64,000 nt of DNA from Streptomyces sp. A 4/2 (lineage in GTDB: Bacteria; Actinomycetota; Actinomycetes; Streptomycetales; Streptomycetaceae). Position numbers and translations under genes: made by a program. Positions 16,370 to 24,982 of the stretch are shown here, one piece after another. Each line of letters opens with the position of its first letter. Positions within the stretch are counted from its first letter, which is position 1. The notes beneath the pieces were generated by a model. The model was not told the origin of the DNA and ran no database searches. It saw only the letters and a list, made by a program, of their open reading frames with translations. Location: NCBI RefSeq assembly GCF_940670765.1, contig NZ_CALNVW010000039.1, forward strand, positions 122,044-186,043, given 5' to 3'.

Positions 16370-17257
16370 TCAGTGCACCCGCGGCGCGGGAACGACGCGC
16401 TCCACCTCCGGGTGGACGGTGAGCAGTTGACGCATGGCCGCCTCGGCGGCCTGGGGGTCGTCCGCGGCGAGCGCGTCCACGATGCGCGCGTGATGCACGA
16501 GGGAGATCTCGGTGGGACGGTCACAGCCGGTGACCGGTCCGCCGGAGACCTGAAGCGCCCCCGAGACGATGCCGGAGAGGTGCTCCAGCATGCGGTTGCC
16601 CGCGAGCTGGATGAGCAGGGCGTGAAACTCGGCGTCGGCGCGGGAGAAGGTGATCGAGTCCCCCTGGGCGAGAGCATGACTCATGATCTCGACCATGTCC
16701 GCGAGACGCTGCTGCACGTCCTCACGTCCGTGCCCGGCGGCAAGACGGGCGGCCAGCGGCTCGATCGTCCAGCGCAGCTCACTCAGCTCACGGCGCTGGT
16801 CCTCGCGCTGCGGGCCGAAGGCCCGCCACTCGATGATGTCCGGGTCCAGCAGGTTCCAGTCACTGACCGGACGGACCCGAGTACCGACATTGGGACGGGC
16901 ACTGACCAGCCCCTTGGCCTCAAGGACGCGCAGGGACTCCCGCACGACCGTGCGTGAGACCTCGAAGCGCTGCCCGATCTCCTCGGGAACCAGCGGGCGG
17001 TCGGCGCCGAGATCGCCGGAGACAATCATCTGACCGAGCTGCTGAACGAGTTGCCCGTGCAGGCCGCGGCCACGGCTGCCCGTCGTGCGCCGCCCCACCC
17101 GGCCCAGCTCGGCGTCACCGCCGCCCCAGGCCGGGGCTCCGGCACGGCCTGCGCCGGGCGTCTCTGCGTACGGAAAGCGGTCGAGTTCACCAGGGCCCGC
17201 GAGGCCGGACTCGGGGGTGCGGGAGGTGGTCATCATGGAGTGCGCAAGGGTAGTCAC
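16370..17257 (-). CDS. whiH: Sporulation regulator WhiH (GntR/FadR family)
   Basis: A 295-residue GntR-family regulator of the FadR subgroup. After a disordered Gly/Arg-rich head, the winged HTH is at about residues 75-140 (LGQMIVSGDLGADRPLVPEEIGQRFEVSRTVVRESLRVLEAKGLV). The all-helical FCD effector domain follows, with possible metal or ligand contacts (Asp and His in DAEFHALLIQLAGN and VHHARIVDAL). In S. coelicolor whiH lies beside hrdB and controls sporulation septation; that conserved position is the basis of the name. The GTG at 17257 has AAAGGA close upstream; an ATG at 17236 is an alternative. A TCCGATAA at 17350-17357 (minus strand) resembles the WhiG -10 GCCGATAA, but the matching -35 TAAA is not seen. 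Confidence 0.85.
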   Translation of the reverse strand: MTTLAHSMMTTSRTPESGLAGPGELDRFPYAETPGAGRAGAPAWGGGDAELGRVGRRTTGSRGRGLHGQLVQQLGQMIVSGDLGADRPLVPEEIGQRFEVSRTVVRESLRVLEAKGLVSARPNVGTRVRPVSDWNLLDPDIIEWRAFGPQREDQRRELSELRWTIEPLAARLAAGHGREDVQQRLADMVEIMSHALAQGDSITFSRADAEFHALLIQLAGNRMLEHLSGIVSGALQVSGGPVTGCDRPTEISLVHHARIVDALAADDPQAAEAAMRQLLTVHPEVERVVPAPRVH

Positions 17258-17417
17258 GCATCCTTTGTCGGCGTGCCCCAGGTCCCCCTTGAGGTCTTTG
17301 GTGAAAAGCACACGAAAGGGTGATCACCGACCTCCTCGTAATTGACGCCTTATCGGAAAGAAGCGGGCATTCTGCGAGGAGTTGCGCGCAGGTCGGCCAA
17401 GACAGGGTCCGAGATGC

Positions 17418-19226
17418 TCACCAACGGGCCCTGCCACGAAGGCCGGTGAACAGATACGCGCAGAGCAGGGCCGAGAGCGACAGCGTGAGGGCAGCCCCGA
17501 CGGGCTGCGCCAGCAGTCGCAGAATCGCCATCAGCCAGCGGTCGACCTCGTGCGGCCACTCCAGCCATGCCAGTTCGCGCAGCCTGGCGGGGAATCCGGC
17601 GACCGAACGTGCGGCCGGTCCCGACACCGCCGCCCGCAGCAACGGCACGACGGCGACCGGGACCGACAGCACGGCGGCAAGGCCTGCGGTCGTGCTCCTG
17701 AAGACGCCGGCGCCGAGCAGCCCCGCCCAGGCGCATCCCACGGTCAATCCGGCCCAACTCGCAGCCAGGTGAGGCCAGCCGGACGGAACATGGCTCAATT
17801 CCCCGCCGTAGACGAGGCGGAGTACTCCGGCATCGGCCACGACCGTGAGCAGAGCGAGCAGCAGAGCGGTCACCGCCGACACGGTGAGTTTGGCGACGAG
17901 CAGGCCGATACGGCGGGGCACTCCGCCCCGGCCTGCGGCGAGCGCGGGGTAGCGGTATTCGTCGCCGAAGGCGAGCGCGCCGAGCAGTCCGGCGCCGAAG
18001 GCGGTGGGGGGAAGGGGCAGCTGATCGGGCCAGGCCACCAGCAGATGAGGAAGCGAGGTCTCGGTGGCGCGGGCGAGCAGCACCGCCACAGCCACCGACA
18101 GGGCAAGGGCCGCGCCCGTCACCAGCAGAGCGGTCCGCACGCCGAAGAGCCGGCGCAGTTCGTAGCGCAGGGGTCTCGACGGGCCCCGGGCGGGCCGGGG
18201 AGCGATCAGCGGCTGCGGTTCCGGTTCCACGAGCGGAGGGAGCGCTGCGAGCAGAGAGACCTCAGGGGCGGGCGTTTCGGGCAAGGAGGTCTCTGGCAGC
18301 GCTGGTTCAGGGGCAGTTGTCGCGGAACTCGGAGGCTCGGGCCGCGGCGCCGGCCCCATGTCGCCGGTCTCGTCGGCGAGCTGGTGGATCAGGACGCCGT
18401 GCCGGAATGCGGTCTCGCCGATTTCCGCACAGCTGCTGCCGTAGACGGAGAGCCGACTGCCGCTCTCGGCGACGACCTCCACGGAACGCTGCCTCTCGCG
18501 GGCTTCACGGCCCAGCAGCCCGGCCAGGCGGGCCGTGTGGGGCGTACGCACGGCGACGCGTGGGCGGAGCCGGGTACGGGCGAACTCCGCGCCGTCCTGA
18601 TCCGCCACGAGTCGCCCGTCCTCGATGGTGACGACGTGATCAGCCGTCCGGGCCGCCGTTCTGGGGTCGCTGGTGGTGTACAGGACAGTTCCGCCCTGGG
18701 CGGCGTGGGCGCGGAGCAGCCCGTACATCCAGGTGCTGTCACCCGGCGAGAGCCCTTCGGCGGGTTCGTCGAGGAGAAGGGTGTGCGGATCGGCCAGCAG
18801 GGCCGCGGCGAGACCGAGCCTGCGGTCCATCCCCAGGGAGAGCGCGCCGATCCGCTGTTTGCCCAGATCGCCGAGGTCCACGATCTCCAGCAGTTCGTCG
18901 GCACGGGACGCGGGCACCCCGGCGACGGCGCAGAGCATTCGGAGCTGGCCACGGACGGTACGGGCGGGATGGCCCGGCACATCACCGAGGAGCGCCCCCA
19001 CCTCGCGCGCGGGGTGGGCGATGCAGTGCAGAGGCAGACCGCGGAAGTACGTGATGCCACGCCCCTGGTCCAGTTCGAGCATGAGCCGCAGGGCCGTGGT
19101 CTTGCCGGAACCCGGGGCACCAAGGAGTGCTGTGACGTGTCCGGATCCGGCTTCGAAGGTCAGATCATCCACGGCGGGAGGCAGATCCCGACGGGGGGTG
19201 CTGGTGAGTCCGGTGGCCTGGAGCAT
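17418..19226 (-). CDS. ABC transporter, ATPase fused to membrane domain
   Basis: A 602-residue single-chain half transporter. Residues 1-215 form an ABC ATPase: Walker A GAPGSGKTTA, a degenerate signature ALSLGMDRRLGLAAALL, Walker B TLLLDEPAEGLSPGD, and Ser rather than His at the switch position (LYTTSDPRTA). A Pro/Glu-rich linker (about 300-350) leads to six membrane helices (ALLVTGAALALSVAVAVLLA to ALTLSLSALLCAYLFTGL). The architecture is that of ABC-2 type exporters with the two parts fused. The His-to-Ser change may weaken ATP turnover. Substrate unknown. Downstream of the NrtR gene on the same strand but with a 100-base gap. Confidence 0.82.
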   Translation of the reverse strand: MLQATGLTSTPRRDLPPAVDDLTFEAGSGHVTALLGAPGSGKTTALRLMLELDQGRGITYFRGLPLHCIAHPAREVGALLGDVPGHPARTVRGQLRMLCAVAGVPASRADELLEIVDLGDLGKQRIGALSLGMDRRLGLAAALLADPHTLLLDEPAEGLSPGDSTWMYGLLRAHAAQGGTVLYTTSDPRTAARTADHVVTIEDGRLVADQDGAEFARTRLRPRVAVRTPHTARLAGLLGREARERQRSVEVVAESGSRLSVYGSSCAEIGETAFRHGVLIHQLADETGDMGPAPRPEPPSSATTAPEPALPETSLPETPAPEVSLLAALPPLVEPEPQPLIAPRPARGPSRPLRYELRRLFGVRTALLVTGAALALSVAVAVLLARATETSLPHLLVAWPDQLPLPPTAFGAGLLGALAFGDEYRYPALAAGRGGVPRRIGLLVAKLTVSAVTALLLALLTVVADAGVLRLVYGGELSHVPSGWPHLAASWAGLTVGCAWAGLLGAGVFRSTTAGLAAVLSVPVAVVPLLRAAVSGPAARSVAGFPARLRELAWLEWPHEVDRWLMAILRLLAQPVGAALTLSLSALLCAYLFTGLRGRARW

Positions 19227-19326
19227 CGCTTCTCTCGCGGGTAGCGGGACCGCCTGGCGGCAGAGGCGGCTACCGCAGCAAGATAACGCGACATTTACGA
19301 CTTTTCGTGCAGGATCGCAGAGGTTC

Positions 19327-20097
19327 TCAGACCTCCGGACGAAGCATCGGAGGGTTGAGCAGCGTTGCGGCCCCGGCCCGGAACAGCTGCGCGGGGCGCC
19401 CGCCCTGTCGGGTCGTGGTGCCGCCGGAAGGCACCAGGAAACCGGGAGTTCCGGTCACTTTGCGATGAAAATTGCGGGGGTCGAGGACTACACCCCACAC
19501 CGCCTCGTACACCCGGCGCAGCTCACCGACCGTGAATTCCTGCGGGCAGAAGGCCGTGGCCAGCGAGGAGTACTCGATCTTGGAGCGGGCCCGCTCCACC
19601 CCGTCCGCCAGGATCCGCGCATGGTCGAACGCGAGCGGGGCCGGCGGTTCGCCTGCCCCCACGATGCCGCTCTCCTGACCGAGGAGCACCTCGACCGGTG
19701 CCCACCGTGCGCTATGAGCGTCACCGCCGGCCCTGGGCGCGGGCAGATCGGGGGCGAGCGCCAGGTGAGCCACGCTGACGACCCGCATCCGGGGGTCACG
19801 GTCGGGGTCGCCGTAGGTGCCGAGCTGTTCGAGGTGGGCGCCGCTGCCAGGAACCGGGGCCGGAGTCGACGGACCAAGGGCGGACAGCCCCGTCTCCTCC
19901 GCCAGTTCACGCGCCGCCGCGGCGCCGAGATCCTCGTCCGTCTTGACGAAGCCACCGGGCAGTGCCCACCGGCCCTGGAAGGGTGCTTCTCCACGGCGTA
20001 CGGCCAGCGCGCACAGCGCATGACGGCGCACCGTGAGCACGACCAGATCGACGGTGACAGCGAAGGGCGGAAAGGCCGACGGGTCGTAGGGCGACAT
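19327..20097 (-). CDS. NrtR-type Nudix transcriptional regulator
   Basis: A 256-residue two-domain protein. The N-terminal Nudix fold contains a complete Nudix box: G-x5-E-x7-REL-x-EE-x-GL in GGFVKTDEDLGAAAARELAE and the following ETGL. The C-terminal domain has the winged-helix core of NrtR regulators (EFTVGELRRVYEAVWGV, then DPRNFHRKVTGTPGFLVPSG). NrtR proteins repress NAD-salvage or NAD-synthesis genes and respond to ADP-ribose. Most NrtR proteins carry a decayed Nudix box, so an intact one suggests this protein could still hydrolyse ADP-ribose. No NAD gene is adjacent; the ADP-ribosylglycohydrolase at 30542 is in the same neighbourhood only. A short palindrome sits directly before the start. 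Confidence 0.88.
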   Translation of the reverse strand: MSPYDPSAFPPFAVTVDLVVLTVRRHALCALAVRRGEAPFQGRWALPGGFVKTDEDLGAAAARELAEETGLSALGPSTPAPVPGSGAHLEQLGTYGDPDRDPRMRVVSVAHLALAPDLPAPRAGGDAHSARWAPVEVLLGQESGIVGAGEPPAPLAFDHARILADGVERARSKIEYSSLATAFCPQEFTVGELRRVYEAVWGVVLDPRNFHRKVTGTPGFLVPSGGTTTRQGGRPAQLFRAGAATLLNPPMLRPEV

Positions 20098-20108
20098 GGC
20101 GTGATCAT

Positions 20109-20127
20109 AGTCGTCTCCCTGACGATA
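20109..20127. promoter_or_regulatory. Candidate autoregulatory operator of the NrtR gene
   Basis: TCGTC (20111-20115) and GACGA (20121-20125) form an inverted repeat around TCCCT, with partly symmetric TAG/ATA flanks, 14 bases upstream of the ATG at 20097. The position fits self-repression; the match to a known NrtR box cannot be confirmed by eye. Confidence 0.45.
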
Positions 20128-20232
20128 AACACGCCCTTCGGTATCCGAAGTGTTCTTCGATTCCTGCCTCGTCCGCCCTGCCCGACGACCCCAACGGGAG
20201 GCGTCGGGCAGCCTTCTTCACCGTCCCCGCCG

Positions 20233-21531
20233 TCATTGCCTGTTCCTCGTGCCGCCGCGCTGCCCGCTACGACGCCGTGCGTCCGTGCGCGCCACGGCGG
20301 CCCCGGGGCGGTCCGTTCCGCACGGTGTGTCCTGGCGGCTGCCGGGCGGCTTCGGAGGTTTGCGCCTGCTGCCCGCAGCGGAGGGCTTCCGGGGCGCCAC
20401 CCGGCTGCTCCGTTCCTGACGCAGGCAGTGCCGCAGCGCCTCCGGGTCGAGGCCTTCGTTGCACGCCTGGTGAAGCAGCCGGGCAAAGGTGTAATCCGGG
20501 TCGAGCCGCAGGGCGTGCCCGAGGGCCACCCGCGCACCGGGCTCGTCCCCTGTCGACCAGGCCACCCATCCCGCGAGGGTGAGTGGCGCCGCACCGTACT
20601 CGGCGTACGGGCCGACACAGCGCCGCGACAGAGCACGCCACAGCCGCAGCACAGATCCGGCCGCAGGTCCCTCCATCCACTCGGCGGCCCGGTCCCGGGT
20701 CGTGCGGTCCTGCAGCCCCAGAAGGATCACGGCGGCCTCCTCGTCCGTGATGAGCGCGTCGTCCGCCGCGTCGGCCTGTGGCCAGTCCGGGGCCTGTGGC
20801 GTCTGTTCGATGCGCCGGACGAGCCGCCGGGCCGCATCCAGCGTCTCGTCGCCGACCTGTTCACGATCGGCTCCGGCGAGAATCCGCGGCACGAGAGCGC
20901 CGGCCGCTTCGTCCAGGGCCTTCTCCTGCGCCCCGGTGCGCGGCGGCTGCCACGGGGACAGCCTGGCTTCCATTTCGCGCAGTGAGCCGCGCACCTGGAT
21001 GCCCGCGTACGCGGCAGCCGCGGCCATCACCGAGGTCCCGGGCAGGACCAGCGGTGTCCCGTCCGGTGGGCAGCAGCGCGCGTCCGGGCAGCAGTACGAG
21101 AAGAACCTGCCGCCGGAGATGCACAGCGCTTCCGGAACGGGAACGTCCCGGGAACCGCAGGCCGTACGCAGGTGCTGGGCGAAGGGGCGCAGCCGCTCCA
21201 TGACGTCCGCGGGCGTCTCCCCGGGCTCCGGGTCCTGGCACAGGAAGACGATGATGCCCTCGGGCCGGGGCCCTCGCTGCTCGCTGCCGGTGACGAGGCC
21301 GTCGGCGAGCTGCTCGGCAACGGGCTGCCACTCCTGCGGCGCGTGCGGAATACCGAGCCTGAGCCGTCCTCCGAAGCGGCCCCGGCGCCCCTGCAGCGCG
21401 ACCATCACGACCGAGTCGGTCGGATGGAAACCCAGCAAGTAGGGGAGGGCGTCGGCGAGTTCGGCGGGACCACGCAGGGTGATCTGTTCCTGGGCGGCAG
21501 AGGGACCTGTGGGTTCGTGGTGCTTGTTCAT
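20233..21531 (-). CDS. DUF4192-family protein
   Basis: A 432-residue cytoplasmic protein of a family found across actinomycetes. The recognisable N-terminal block is ITLRGPAELADALPYLLGFH followed by PTDSVVMVAL, and the C-terminal part has a TPR-like repeat (LTLAGWVAWSTGDEPGARVALGHALRLDPDYTFARLL). The last 60 residues are a basic Arg/Lys/Pro-rich tail. A cysteine-rich patch, YCCPDARCCPPDGTP, may bind metal. The ATG at 21531 precedes the conserved block by 15 residues; the frame continues upstream through a DnaA-box hairpin, which makes a longer start unlikely. Function unknown. Confidence 0.82.
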   Translation of the reverse strand: MNKHHEPTGPSAAQEQITLRGPAELADALPYLLGFHPTDSVVMVALQGRRGRFGGRLRLGIPHAPQEWQPVAEQLADGLVTGSEQRGPRPEGIIVFLCQDPEPGETPADVMERLRPFAQHLRTACGSRDVPVPEALCISGGRFFSYCCPDARCCPPDGTPLVLPGTSVMAAAAAYAGIQVRGSLREMEARLSPWQPPRTGAQEKALDEAAGALVPRILAGADREQVGDETLDAARRLVRRIEQTPQAPDWPQADAADDALITDEEAAVILLGLQDRTTRDRAAEWMEGPAAGSVLRLWRALSRRCVGPYAEYGAAPLTLAGWVAWSTGDEPGARVALGHALRLDPDYTFARLLHQACNEGLDPEALRHCLRQERSSRVAPRKPSAAGSRRKPPKPPGSRQDTPCGTDRPGAAVARTDARRRSGQRGGTRNRQ

Positions 21532-21892
21532 GGCTCGAAGATCCCGCGATCTCCAAGGATCCGCGAGCCCTGTGGATAACTTTGTCCACAGGCTCGCGAA
21601 CCTCGTGCGCGCACTGCCGGTACGGCCGTTCCCTGTGCACAGGACATAGCCCTGACGCGAGTCGGACGACATGTCACCAACCGCGAAGCCAGGCCGCCAC
21701 GCCCAGGATTTTCAGATCAACACCCGTAAATCGACGGGCAGTTAGGATCCGGCACAGGTAGTGCGGCGGAGGCTGCGGAGACCCGGCCGAGGACCACGCG
21801 CCCCGTGCGGACACCCGGTACCGTCTGCTCTCCGGTGCGCCCGCAGAACACGCGGGCGACCCGACGGACCATCCGGACGGAGAACAACCGCG
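21532..21892. other. Divergent intergenic region, DUF4192 gene / phosphopantetheinyl transferase
   Basis: A 361-base gap between divergent genes. Besides the DnaA-box hairpin at 21562-21597 it contains a lower-GC stretch (about 21700-21750) likely to hold the promoter of the downstream transferase; TTAGGATCC at about 21742 may be part of a -10. No small gene is supported. Confidence 0.4.
21562..21597. promoter_or_regulatory. Hairpin built from two convergent DnaA boxes
   Basis: TGTGGATAA (21571-21579, reverse complement TTATCCACA) and TTGTCCACA (21582-21590) are both perfect DnaA-box matches in opposite orientation. Their flanks also pair (CGCGAGCC / GGCTCGCG with one extra C on the left), giving a long stem with an 8-base loop. 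It lies 31 bases before the DUF4192 start. A further palindrome, CCTGTGCACAGG, follows at about 21634-21645. The structure may act as an RNA hairpin instead. Confidence 0.5.
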
Positions 21893-22609
21893 GTGACAAC
21901 TCCTCGCCTTCTGCTGCTCGAAGCTTCCTCTGCTCACCGGGCCGCGCCAGGACGCGCCGGGGCCGCCGCGGTCTGGCTGGTGGACGCGGTCCGGCAGGGC
22001 CCGGTCGCGTTCCGGCTGGCGCCGGATGTGCTGGACGCGGAGGAGAAGGAGCGCGCGGCGGCGTTCCGCCGGGAGCAGGACCGGCGGTGCTACGTGGCGG
22101 CGCACGTGGCGCTGCGCGTGGTGCTCGGCGAGCACCTGGGAACGGAGCCGGGCGGGATTCCGCTCGTCCGGGAACCCTGCGCCGGGTGCGGGGGCCCGCA
22201 CGGACGGCCCGTGATCGCGGACGTGCCCGTGCATTTCTCCCTCTCGCACAGCGGTGACCTCGCCCTGCTGGCCGTCGCCGCCGTCCCGGTCGGTGTCGAC
22301 GTCGAGGCCGTGCCGTCCCCGGTGGTCGTGCGGGAGGTCGGTGAGCGTCTGCATCCCCGCGAGAGGGCGGAGCTGGCGCGGCTGCCGGAGGAACGGCGCC
22401 CGGAAGCCTTCGCCCGGGTCTGGGCGCGCAAGGAGGCCTATCTGAAGGGGCTGGGGGTCGGCCTCGTCCGCGGTATCGGGCTCGACTACGTGGGAACGGA
22501 CGCGTCCGCTGTGAACCCCCGGCCGGGCTGGTCGGTGGGTGATGTGGAGGTGCCCGAGGGGTTCGCCGGAGCGGTGGCCGTGGCGAGCTCGGAGTACGCC
22601 GGTCTCTGA
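21893..22609 (+). CDS. 4'-phosphopantetheinyl transferase, Sfp type
   Basis: A 238-residue enzyme that moves the phosphopantetheine arm of coenzyme A onto carrier proteins of polyketide, peptide and fatty acid synthases. Family motifs are intact: HFSLSHSGDLALLAVA, the metal-binding VGVDVEAV, and WARKEAYLKGLGVGLV. The GTG at 21893 follows GGAG; MTTPRLLLLEASS begins the folded part, while the frame upstream is non-coding in character. Length is normal for the Sfp class, which accepts many carrier proteins. No biosynthetic cluster adjoins it, so it probably serves pathways elsewhere in the genome. Confidence 0.92.
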   Translation: MTTPRLLLLEASSAHRAAPGRAGAAAVWLVDAVRQGPVAFRLAPDVLDAEEKERAAAFRREQDRRCYVAAHVALRVVLGEHLGTEPGGIPLVREPCAGCGGPHGRPVIADVPVHFSLSHSGDLALLAVAAVPVGVDVEAVPSPVVVREVGERLHPRERAELARLPEERRPEAFARVWARKEAYLKGLGVGLVRGIGLDYVGTDASAVNPRPGWSVGDVEVPEGFAGAVAVASSEYAGL

Positions 22610-22641
22610 CCTCACCGGGGTACTGCGGGCAGGGGCGCAAG

Positions 22642-22666
22642 CCTGCCCGTCACGTCGACGGGCAGG
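22642..22666. terminator. Hairpin between phosphopantetheinyl transferase and helicase
   Basis: Perfect 10-base arms CCTGCCCGTC and GACGGGCAGG around ACGTC, between convergent stops at 22609 and 22686. Probably used from both sides. Confidence 0.75.
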
Positions 22667-22685
22667 TGTCACGCACGGGACATAC

Positions 22686-24845
22686 TCAGGCCGCCGTGGC
22701 GAGGACCAGCGGAAGGACCCCGTCGGCGCCCGCGCGACGCAGCAGGCGGGCGACGACCGCGAGGGTCCAGCCGGAGTCCGTGCTGTCGTCCACGAGCAGC
22801 ACCGGACCGGAAGCACCGGCCAGCGTGCCGGCGAGATCCTCGGGGACGGCGAAGGCGGCGGACAGGGCCTGGAGGCGCTGGGCGGAGTTGCTGCGGTGCG
22901 CCGAGTGCGCGCCGTCGGGCCCGGTGTACGCGAGGGTGCCGAGGAAGGGGAGGCGCCCGATGGTGGCGACCTGCTCGGCGAGGGAGGCGACGAGCCGGGG
23001 ACGGGTCAGGGAGGGTACGGCGACGACGCCCACCGGCCGGGCGGACGCTTCCGGGCCGTCGGACGCCCAGCCGCCGGGAGAGCGGGCCCAGTCCGCGAGG
23101 ACGGTCACCGCGGCCCGCAGGACGTCATCCGGGACCGGCCCGTCGGACGCCTGCGCGGCCAGCAGCGGGCGCAGCCGGTTGCCCCAGCCGATGTCCGAGA
23201 GCCGCCCCAGGGCCCGCCCGGGGGCACACTGTTCCCTGGCCGGGATTCGACCCTTGAGATCGATGCCCAGGGCGGGCATCCCCGTCGGCCACATCCGGCG
23301 CGGCTCGACCTCCACCCCCGGACGGTCCAGTTCGCTCGTCGCGCCTGCCAGCGCCTCGGTCGACACCGCGGGGTCGAGCCACACTCCCGCGCAGTTGTCG
23401 CAGCGTCCGCAGGCGGTCGCCTTCTCGTCGTCGAGCTGGCGGCGCAGGAACTCCATCCGGCAGTCGGACATGCTGACGTAGTCGCGCATGGCCTGCTGCT
23501 CGGCCGCACGCTGCCGCGCCACCCAGGCGTAACGCTCCGAGTCGTGCGTCCAGTCGGCACCGGTGGTCGTCCAGCCGCCCTTCACCCGCCGGACCGCGCC
23601 GTCCACGTCCAGCACCTTGAGCATCATCTCCAGCCGGCTGCGCCGCAGGTCCACCAGGGCTTCCAGAGCGGGCACGGACAGCGGCCGGCCGGCGTCGGCG
23701 AGGGCCGCGAGGGTCTGGCGGACCTGCCCCTCGGGCGGGAAGGCGACCTCGGCGAAGTAACGCCAGATCGCTTCGTCCTCCTTGCCCGGCAGCAGCAGCA
23801 CATCGGCGTGGGCCACCCCGCGACCGGCGCGGCCCACCTGCTGGTAGTAGGAGATGGGCGAGGACGGCGATCCGAGATGGACGACGAAGCCGAGGTCCGG
23901 CTTGTCGAATCCCATGCCCAGCGCGGAGGTCGCGACCAGCGCCTTGACCCGGTTCGCGAGCAGATCGGCCTCGGCCTGCTGGCGGTCGGCGTTCTCGGTG
24001 CGCCCGGTGTAGGAGGCCACGGCGAAGCCACGGCTCCGCAGAAAAGCGGTGACCTCCTCGGCGGCCGACACGGTCAGGGTGTAGATGATCCCGGAGCCCG
24101 GCAACTCGTCCAGGTGCTCGGCGAGCCAGGCCAGCCGGTGCGCGGCGTCCGGCAGCCGGACCACGCCCAGCCGCAGGCTCTCCCTCTCCAGGGTGCCGCG
24201 CAGCACCAGCGCCTCTCCCGCGCCCGTGCCCAGCTGATCGGCCACATCCGCGGTGACCCGGGCGTTCGCGGTCGCGGTGGTCGCCAGCACGGGCACACCC
24301 GGGGACAACTCGGCCAGCATCGTGCGCAGCCTGCGGTAGTCGGGCCGGAAGTCGTGGCCCCAGTCGGAGATGCAGTGCGCCTCGTCGACCACCAGCAGGC
24401 CGGTCGTGGCCGCCAGTTCGGGGAGCATCCGCTCGCGGAAATCAACCGAATTGAGGCGTTCCGGGCTCACCAGGAGAACATCGACCTCGCCCTGCTCGAC
24501 CTCCCGGTGGATGGCATCCCACTCCTCCGGATTGGCCGAGTTGATCGTGCGTGCCTGGATACCGGCCCGCGCGGCCGACTCGACCTGGTTCCGCATCAGC
24601 GCGAGCAGCGGCGAAATGATCACGGTAGGACCCGAGCCGCGCCGCCGGAGCAGAGCGGTGGCCACGAAGTACACCGCCGACTTGCCCCAGCCGGTGCGCT
24701 GCACCACCAGAGCGCGGCGCCGGTCCACCACCAGGGCGGCCACCGCCTGCCACTGGTCCTCCCGCAGCCGCGCCGATCCGCCCGGGTCGCCGACCAGCTC
24801 AGCGAGGATGGCGTCGGCTTCGGCACGCAGCTCCTGGTTACTCAT
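22686..24845 (-). CDS. RecQ-family DNA helicase with phosphoribosyltransferase-like C terminus
   Basis: A 719-residue superfamily 2 helicase. Motif I is QRTGWGKSAVYF, motif II VVDEAHCISDWGHDFRPDYR, motif III ATTATAN, and motif VI YYQQVGRAGRG. The RecQ zinc-binding region follows (DCRMEFLRRQ...CGRCDNC). There is no HRDC domain. Instead the last 200 residues form a separate domain ending GPVLLVDDSTDSGWTLAVV, which is the PRPP-loop signature of type I phosphoribosyltransferases (ComF-like). A similar tail on actinobacterial RecQ-like proteins has no established role that I know of. ATG at 24845; the frame extends upstream without domain content. Confidence 0.88.
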   Translation of the reverse strand: MSNQELRAEADAILAELVGDPGGSARLREDQWQAVAALVVDRRRALVVQRTGWGKSAVYFVATALLRRRGSGPTVIISPLLALMRNQVESAARAGIQARTINSANPEEWDAIHREVEQGEVDVLLVSPERLNSVDFRERMLPELAATTGLLVVDEAHCISDWGHDFRPDYRRLRTMLAELSPGVPVLATTATANARVTADVADQLGTGAGEALVLRGTLERESLRLGVVRLPDAAHRLAWLAEHLDELPGSGIIYTLTVSAAEEVTAFLRSRGFAVASYTGRTENADRQQAEADLLANRVKALVATSALGMGFDKPDLGFVVHLGSPSSPISYYQQVGRAGRGVAHADVLLLPGKEDEAIWRYFAEVAFPPEGQVRQTLAALADAGRPLSVPALEALVDLRRSRLEMMLKVLDVDGAVRRVKGGWTTTGADWTHDSERYAWVARQRAAEQQAMRDYVSMSDCRMEFLRRQLDDEKATACGRCDNCAGVWLDPAVSTEALAGATSELDRPGVEVEPRRMWPTGMPALGIDLKGRIPAREQCAPGRALGRLSDIGWGNRLRPLLAAQASDGPVPDDVLRAAVTVLADWARSPGGWASDGPEASARPVGVVAVPSLTRPRLVASLAEQVATIGRLPFLGTLAYTGPDGAHSAHRSNSAQRLQALSAAFAVPEDLAGTLAGASGPVLLVDDSTDSGWTLAVVARLLRRAGADGVLPLVLATAA

Positions 24846-24982
24846 GCCCCCATGCAACCTCACGGCACTGACAAGGACCCAATCCGCCGCCGTGACAAAG
24901 AGCACGCGCCCGCTCCGTCCCGGCTGCCGGTGCGTGAGCCCCGGCCGTCGGCGACCATCGGCGTGCATGACAGGGTGGACGA

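Noticed and set aside
14531..16957. Long plus-strand reading frame across hrdB and whiH
   Set aside because: It is the antisense shadow of two well-supported genes, produced by high GC content.
17350..17377. WhiG promoter before whiH
   Set aside because: The -10-like TCCGATAA is present but no TAAA lies 14-16 bases upstream; mentioned under whiH rather than listed.
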